Shown here in pieces: positions 32,692 to 36,958 of a stretch of 36,958 bases of DNA. The stretch lies in the NCBI GenBank assembly GCA_946629635.1, contig CAMOYA010000012.1:1-36958 (forward strand), given 5' to 3'. The stretch comes from an uncultured Clostridia bacterium (GTDB taxonomy: Bacteria > Bacillota > Clostridia > Christensenellales > Aristaeellaceae). Positions within the stretch are counted from its first letter, which is position 1. Each line of letters opens with the position of its first letter. Below the pieces are notes generated by a model. It did no database searches. It was given only the letters and a program-made list of their open reading frames with translations, and was not told the origin of the DNA. Both the position numbers and the translations under genes were made by a program.

Positions 32692-34064
32692 GTTTCTTCC
32701 CGGTCCGTCTGCTGTGCCGCCTGCAGCGCAATCGCGCATTCCATCCGCTTGCGGAACAGCTCGCATCCGTATTCATACACCCCGGTGACGCTCCCGGTCG
32801 CATGATAAGCATTGGCCGCGCATCCGCCGGAGCAGTACAGCCGGGCCCAGCACTCGCGGCATTCCTTCCGGGCATAGACATTGCAGGCGGCAAACTCCTG
32901 CTGGACCGGCAGGTTCGTGACACCCTGCCACACGTCTCCCAGCCGGAACTTCTCCTCCCCCACAAACTGATGGCAGGGATACAGATCGCCCCAGGGGGTG
33001 ACCGCCATATATTCCGTTCCGGAGCCGCAGCCGGAAATCCGCTTATAGATGCAGGGGCCGCCGGAGAGATCGAGCATATAGTGATAGAAGGTGAACGGCC
33101 GACCCTCCTTCTGCCGCCTGCGCATCAGCCGGGCCAGCTCCTCATACTGGTTCATCACGACGGGCAGATCCTCCCGCGTCAGCGCGGCCGGATCATCCTC
33201 CGCGCAGACGACCGGCTCCATGCTCAGCTCCGTGAAGCCCAGGTCCAGCATGACCCTGATATCCTCCAGGAAATCCGGATTCGCGTGGGTGAAGGTGCCG
33301 CGCATATAATAGTTCTTTCCGCCGCGCGCCTTCACCAGCTTCTGAAACTTCGGCACAATCCGCTCCCAGCTGCCGTTGCCCGCGTAATCCACCCGGCAGC
33401 GGTCATGAATCTCCTTCCGCCCGTCCAGGCTCAGCACCACATTGCTCATTTCCCGGTTGGCAAAGTCGATCACATCGTCATCGATCAGCATGCCGTTGGT
33501 GGTCAGGGTGAAGCGGAAATGCTTGCCCTTCTCCTTCTCGATCGACCGGGCATAGGCCACCAGCTGTTTGACCACCTCGAAGTTCATCAGGGGTTCGCCG
33601 CCGAAGAAGTCCACCTCCAGATTATGCCGGGAGCCGGAATGCGCCACCAGAAAATCCAGCGCCTGCTTTCCGACCTCAAAGGACATGACGGCACGCTCCC
33701 CGTGATACTTGCCCTGGCTGGCAAAGCAGTAGGCGCAGTTCAGGTTGCAGGTGTGCGCCACGTGCAGGCACAGGGCCTTCACCACGCCGGCAGTCCGCTG
33801 CTTCAGCTCCCCGGCCATCGGCTCAAACGTGTCCGGAGAAAAGAGCTTGCCCTGATCCTTCAGGGCGGTGATCTCGTCATAAAGCGACGACAGCTCCGCC
33901 GGATCCTCCCCGAAGCGCGCGTGCATTTCCGCGATCAGGGCATCCCGGTTTTTTTCCTCATACCCCCCGATCATTTCATACGCGATCTCATCAACCGCGT
34001 GAACGCTGCCGGAGCAGACGTCCACCACAATATACTGATCATCCAGATGAAAACGATGAATCAT
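32688..34064 (-). CDS. scfB: SCIFF peptide radical SAM maturase
   Basis: Radical SAM/SPASM enzyme of 458 aa that forms thioether links in the SCIFF precursor encoded just upstream. Residues 1-90 form the peptide-recognition (RRE-like) region. The SAM cluster motif is CNLNCAYC (C106, C110, C113), followed by FFGGEPLMNF. The C-terminal SPASM/auxiliary-cluster region contains GCGSGTEYMAVTPWGDLYPC, then CNVYARKECRECWARLYC and SGGCAANAY. AAGGAG sits five bases before the ATG. A terminator-like hairpin between precursor and maturase genes should reduce maturase relative to peptide. The pair is one of the best markers of the class Clostridia. Confidence 0.95.
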   Translation of the reverse strand: MIHRFHLDDQYIVVDVCSGSVHAVDEIAYEMIGGYEEKNRDALIAEMHARFGEDPAELSSLYDEITALKDQGKLFSPDTFEPMAGELKQRTAGVVKALCLHVAHTCNLNCAYCFASQGKYHGERAVMSFEVGKQALDFLVAHSGSRHNLEVDFFGGEPLMNFEVVKQLVAYARSIEKEKGKHFRFTLTTNGMLIDDDVIDFANREMSNVVLSLDGRKEIHDRCRVDYAGNGSWERIVPKFQKLVKARGGKNYYMRGTFTHANPDFLEDIRVMLDLGFTELSMEPVVCAEDDPAALTREDLPVVMNQYEELARLMRRRQKEGRPFTFYHYMLDLSGGPCIYKRISGCGSGTEYMAVTPWGDLYPCHQFVGEEKFRLGDVWQGVTNLPVQQEFAACNVYARKECRECWARLYCSGGCAANAYHATGSVTGVYEYGCELFRKRMECAIALQAAQQTDREET

Positions 34065-34078
34065 GCTTTCTCCTTATA

Positions 34079-34102
34079 CAAGAAAAGCCGCCTTACGGCG
34101 GC
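34079..34102 (-). terminator. Attenuator between SCIFF precursor and maturase genes
   Basis: On the minus strand GCCGCC, loop GTAA and GGCGGC are followed by TTTTCTT. The T-rich run leads straight into the maturase ribosome site. Partial termination here would make more precursor mRNA than maturase mRNA. Confidence 0.8.
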
Positions 34103-34118
34103 AGAATGGATGCCCGAA

Positions 34119-34274
34119 TTACTTGTCCGCTTCCTGCTTGTTTTCACACTGCTGATTCGCGATGCCGCAGCTGGTCTTGCAGGCGGACTGGCAGGACGTC
34201 TGGCATTCGCCGCAGCCGCCCTTTTTGGCGCTCTCGCACAGGTCACGGGTATTCAGAGTCTGGATATGCTTCAT
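34119..34274 (-). CDS. scfA: SCIFF family ranthipeptide precursor
   Basis: A 51-aa peptide (six cysteines in forty-five family). It opens MKHIQTLNTRDLCESAKKGG, followed by CGECQTSCQSACKTSC and GIANQQC, then a charged tail. Cysteines are at 13, 21, 24, 28, 32, 36 and 43: seven, one more than the family name. The maturase links Cys side chains to acceptor residues by thioether bonds. In studied SCIFF peptides a link joins C32 to T37; here residue 37 is Gly. GGGAGG lies eight bases before the ATG. The gene has its own consensus promoter and is first in the scfA-scfB-decarboxylase unit. The natural function of SCIFF peptides is not settled. Confidence 0.95.
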   Translation of the reverse strand: MKHIQTLNTRDLCESAKKGGCGECQTSCQSACKTSCGIANQQCENKQEADK

Positions 34275-34307
34275 ATTTCAATACCTCCCGGTTCAAATTT
34301 CCTGAAT

Positions 34308-34336
34308 ATTCTAACACAGCTTCCCCATGAAGTCAA
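34308..34336 (-). promoter_or_regulatory. Sigma-A promoter of the SCIFF operon
   Basis: TTGACT (34331-34336) and TAGAAT (34308-34313) are 17 bases apart on the minus strand, just after the end of the GltD-like gene. Confidence 0.85.
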
Positions 34337-34341
34337 ACAAA

Positions 34342-35643
34342 TCAAAGGATCTGCTCCGCAAAAGCGTCGGAGCCCTTCGTTTCCGCAACGGGCACGTCCG
34401 GATAATCGGTCAGCACCGGCATCGGAAGGGACTGCATATAGGCATGCATGGCCTCCGCCACCCGCTTGCCGTTGGCCACGGCTTCCACCACGGTCCGGGC
34501 GCCGCTGGCGGCGTCTCCCGCAGCAAACACGCCATCCCGGCTGGTGCGCCCGTCCTCGTCCACGGTCAGCAGGCCGCGCCCGGTCGTATCGATCCCCCTG
34601 GTGGTCGTCACCAGGTTGCTTTCCGCCCCCTGGCTGACCGCGATGATCACGCCCGTGCAGGGATACAGCTTTTCCGTGCCCGCCACCGGGCGGATGCGGC
34701 CGTCTCCGTCGACCTGGCTGTCCGCCAGAATCACGCCGTCCTCCCGGATCTCCACGGTGCACTTGTTCATGATGAAATCGACGCCCTCCAGCCGGGCATA
34801 GCTGCTCTCGTACTGGCTGGCCGTCAGCGTATCCGTCAGATTCACGCAGGAAACGAAGCGCGCCCCCTTGCGGATCGCCGTGCGCGCACAGTCCATCGCG
34901 CTGTTGCCGGTGCCGATGACCAGGATCCGCTCGCCCAGATGGAACGCATCCGGACTGGCCAGATAATTGATCGCATAGGTCACATGGCCCAGGCTCTCCC
35001 CGCGGATGTTCAGCTTGTTCGGCTTCCACAGGCCCGCGCCGACGAAGATGCTCTGGTATCCGTCCCGGAACAGATCATCGATGGTGATCGCGCTGCCGAT
35101 ATAGGTATTCGGACGGAACTGGATGCCCTTGAGCTCCAGATGCCGGTACGCCAGGTCATCCAGCACCGAATCCGGCAGGCGGAAGTCCGGGATGCCGTAG
35201 CGCAGCACGCCGCCGATCTTGTCCCGGCTGTCGTAGATCGTGATCTTATAGCCATACCGGGCGAGGATGATCGCAATCGTCAGGCCGGCGGGGCCCGCGC
35301 CGATCACCGCGGCCTTCCGGCCGTTGGGCACGGCGGGACCCTTCACCATCTGATTCGCATAGGTGGAGGAGATATAGTTCTCGATGATGGAAAAATGGAC
35401 CGGAGATTCCTTGATTCCCCGGACGCAGTGCCCCTCGCACTGCTTTTCGTGGTTGCAGACCAGGGAGCACACCGTCGTCAGCGGGTTGTTCTCAAAGAGC
35501 ATCCAGCCCGCTTCGTTCAGCTTCCCGTCCTTCAGCAGGCGGATGACTTCCGGAATATTGGTGTGAATCGGGCAGCCCTCCTGACACCTGGGCTTTTTAC
35601 AGCCCAGGCACCGGCTGGCTTCTTCCATTACGTGAAGTGCCAT
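34342..35643 (-). CDS. GltD-like NAD(P)-dependent iron-sulfur flavoprotein
   Basis: A 433-aa flavoprotein like the small subunit of glutamate synthase and NfnB. The N-terminal domain has two four-cysteine sets, C12/C15/C20/C24 and C59/C63/C69/C73, for two 4Fe-4S clusters. FAD binds at GAGPAG (115-120), with IPDFRLP following. The NAD(P) site is GTGNSA (244-249), and GVFAAGDAASGARTVVEA is the C-terminal FAD motif. It moves electrons between NAD(P)H and a partner. No glutamate synthase large subunit or NfnA is visible, so the partner is unknown. The ATG at 35643 has no clear ribosome site, and an in-frame TGA nine bases upstream blocks extension; it may depend on coupling to upstream translation. 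Confidence 0.88.
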   Translation of the reverse strand: MALHVMEEASRCLGCKKPRCQEGCPIHTNIPEVIRLLKDGKLNEAGWMLFENNPLTTVCSLVCNHEKQCEGHCVRGIKESPVHFSIIENYISSTYANQMVKGPAVPNGRKAAVIGAGPAGLTIAIILARYGYKITIYDSRDKIGGVLRYGIPDFRLPDSVLDDLAYRHLELKGIQFRPNTYIGSAITIDDLFRDGYQSIFVGAGLWKPNKLNIRGESLGHVTYAINYLASPDAFHLGERILVIGTGNSAMDCARTAIRKGARFVSCVNLTDTLTASQYESSYARLEGVDFIMNKCTVEIREDGVILADSQVDGDGRIRPVAGTEKLYPCTGVIIAVSQGAESNLVTTTRGIDTTGRGLLTVDEDGRTSRDGVFAAGDAASGARTVVEAVANGKRVAEAMHAYMQSLPMPVLTDYPDVPVAETKGSDAFAEQIL

Positions 35644-35743
35644 GTTTGTTCACAGGGGGGCTTTCCGCATGGACTCGCGCCTCACCGCACGCGGCAGCGC
35701 CCCCTCACCTCCTTCGGATTCCTTGAATAATGATGTCGGGATA

Positions 35744-36958
35744 TTATTCCTCCACAATGTGCTGCGTCAGGCCGTTGATGTAGATCGGGGTCAGCTCCGC
35801 CTGAATCAGCGGGCGGGCATAGGAAAGGAACGGAGGCAGCATGTCCGTCCGCGTATCGTTGATCCATTCCAGCGGGATCTTCTTCTCGAAGTTCGCCACA
35901 TCCCGGATATCCACCAGCTTCGTGGTGCACTGATAGGGATCATTGCTCAGCCGCTCCAGCGCCACCATCTTGCCGGTGAGCCCTTCGAACGCGGCTTTGG
36001 CCGCCGCGCCGCCCACCTGGAAGGCCTCCGTGATGTCCGTCCGGCTGGTCAGGTGCGCCGCGCAGCGCTGCAGGATGGACAGCTCCACCGGGCGCGTCTT
36101 CGTCGGCAGATTTCTGGCCACCAGGTTGGACAGATACCGGGCCGTCCCGTTCAGGTTGATGTGTCCGAAGGCATCCTTCGAGCGGGCATCGTCGCTCAGC
36201 TCGCAGACGAACCGCCCGTCCGGGAGCTTCACACCCTCGGATACCGCGATGACGATGGATTCCTTTTCCTTCTGCATCCGTTCCACTTTTTCGAGGAACC
36301 GGTCCGTATGGAACGGCAGCTCCGGCAGGCAGATCAGATCCACGCCCTCACAGTCCTCGCCCCGGGCCAGCGCCGCTGCGGCGGTCAGCCAGCCGGCGTT
36401 CCGGCCCATGACTTCCACGATCGTCACATAGTTGGTGCCGTACACGGTGGCGTCCCGGATGATTTCCTTCATGACGACGCCGATATACTTCGCCGCAGAG
36501 CCGTAGCCGGGCGTATGGTCCGTCAGCATCAGGTCGTTGTCAATGGTCTTGGGCACGCCCATGAACCGGATGTCCGATCCGACCTTCTTTCCGTATTCCG
36601 AAAGCTTGCAGATCGTATCCATGCTGTCGTTTCCGCCGATATAGAAGAACCAGCGGATGTCCATCTTCTTCAGGATGGCAAACAGCTTCTCATAGACCGC
36701 TTCGTCCGCCTCCGGATCGGGCAGCTTATAGCGGCAGCTGCCCAGGAAGGAGGACGGCGTCCGCTTCAGCAGCTCAATGTCCAGGAAGGAACCAAGCCGC
36801 TCGGTCAGATCGCATACCTTTTCCTGCAGGAGTCCCTGAATTCCGTGGAGCATTCCGTAGACATGGTCCGCTCCGCGGGTCTGGCAGGCCTGGAATACGC
36901 CGGCCAGGCTGGCATTGATGACGGAGGTCGGGCCTCCGCTCTGTCCTACGATGGCGTT
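35744..36958 (-). CDS. pfp: PPi-type 6-phosphofructokinase, N-terminus outside the window
   Basis: Glycolytic enzyme phosphorylating fructose 6-phosphate. The reading frame runs through the right edge: the codons at 36854-36958 encode NAIVGQSGGPTSVINASLAGV, the normal start region, so only a few residues are missing and the ATG at 36853 is internal. Visible length is 404 aa. The GGNDS motif (Asp where ATP enzymes have Gly104) and PKTIDND (Lys where ATP enzymes have Gly124) mark a PPi-dependent enzyme. The first Asp of the usual GGDDS is Asn here, as in one PFK subgroup. MGRNAGW carries the sugar-phosphate site. No terminator follows, so the GltD-like gene is probably co-transcribed. Confidence 0.92.
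   Translation of the reverse strand, partial: NAIVGQSGGPTSVINASLAGVFQACQTRGADHVYGMLHGIQGLLQEKVCDLTERLGSFLDIELLKRTPSSFLGSCRYKLPDPEADEAVYEKLFAILKKMDIRWFFYIGGNDSMDTICKLSEYGKKVGSDIRFMGVPKTIDNDLMLTDHTPGYGSAAKYIGVVMKEIIRDATVYGTNYVTIVEVMGRNAGWLTAAAALARGEDCEGVDLICLPELPFHTDRFLEKVERMQKEKESIVIAVSEGVKLPDGRFVCELSDDARSKDAFGHINLNGTARYLSNLVARNLPTKTRPVELSILQRCAAHLTSRTDITEAFQVGGAAAKAAFEGLTGKMVALERLSNDPYQCTTKLVDIRDVANFEKKIPLEWINDTRTDMLPPFLSYARPLIQAELTPIYINGLTQHIVEE

Noticed and set aside
34327-35730. A 467-codon plus-strand frame opposite the GltD-like gene
   Set aside because: Antisense low-complexity sequence; the minus strand carries all FeS, FAD and NAD(P) motifs.
1-36958. tRNA genes, CRISPR arrays, insertion sequences, attachment sites or prophage genes
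   Set aside because: None was seen on reading both strands: no tRNA-like cloverleaf between genes, no direct repeat arrays, and no transposase or integrase motifs.

Overview
The window is a gene-dense stretch of a high-GC member of the Clostridia (Bacillota). The SCIFF peptide and its radical SAM maturase, the PPi-type phosphofructokinase, the flavin reductase-rubredoxin protein, the rpsF-ssb-rpsR cluster and the consensus sigma-A promoters with AGGAGG ribosome sites all fit this. A host-associated, Christensenellales- or Aristaeella-like lineage is a guess from base composition and gene content, not a demonstrated placement. I saw no rRNA, tRNA, CRISPR array, insertion sequence or prophage.

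Layout. 1-2058 (+): 3' part of a short-form alaS, then a Nudix ADP-sugar hydrolase and a terminator. 2143-2847 (+): secreted SIMPL protein. 2834-4097 (-): flavin reductase-rubredoxin and a P-loop nucleoside-kinase-like protein. 4106-7223 (-): corrinoid ABC transporter btuF-btuC-btuD behind a promoter and a cobalamin riboswitch. 7240-8020 (-): aquaporin. 8051-9961 (-): murA and a J-domain/TPR protein. 10051-14998 (+): smc and lysA. 15001-16167 (-): uncharacterised radical SAM enzyme. 16287-17585 (+): secreted SH3 protein. 17560-17853 (-): small membrane protein. 17923-20333 (+): MATE and EamA transporters. 20300-21660 (-): rpsF-ssb-rpsR. 21716-26321 (+): membrane pyrophosphatase, DUF1538 membrane protein and a tandem PII-like protein. 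26327-28237 (-): ABC exporter. 28279-30721 (-): lon, divergent from a TetR regulator (30708-31335, +). 31312-34336 (-): SCIFF precursor, its maturase and an Orn/Lys/Arg-type decarboxylase. 34342-35643 (-): GltD-like oxidoreductase. 35744-36958 (-): PPi-type phosphofructokinase, cut by the window edge.

Four places deserve most attention. The SCIFF precursor has Gly where characterised SCIFF peptides carry the thioether-acceptor Thr, and its operon ends in a decarboxylase gene that overlaps the maturase by 4 bases. The lon and tetR promoters are arranged symmetrically around a perfect 14-base palindrome that contains both -35 boxes. A duplicated membrane protein of the DUF1538 type is co-transcribed with a protein made of two fused PII-like domains, directly downstream of a membrane pyrophosphatase whose pyrophosphate-binding signature is altered. 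A cobalamin riboswitch identifies an otherwise generic Fe/B12-type transporter as a corrinoid importer.
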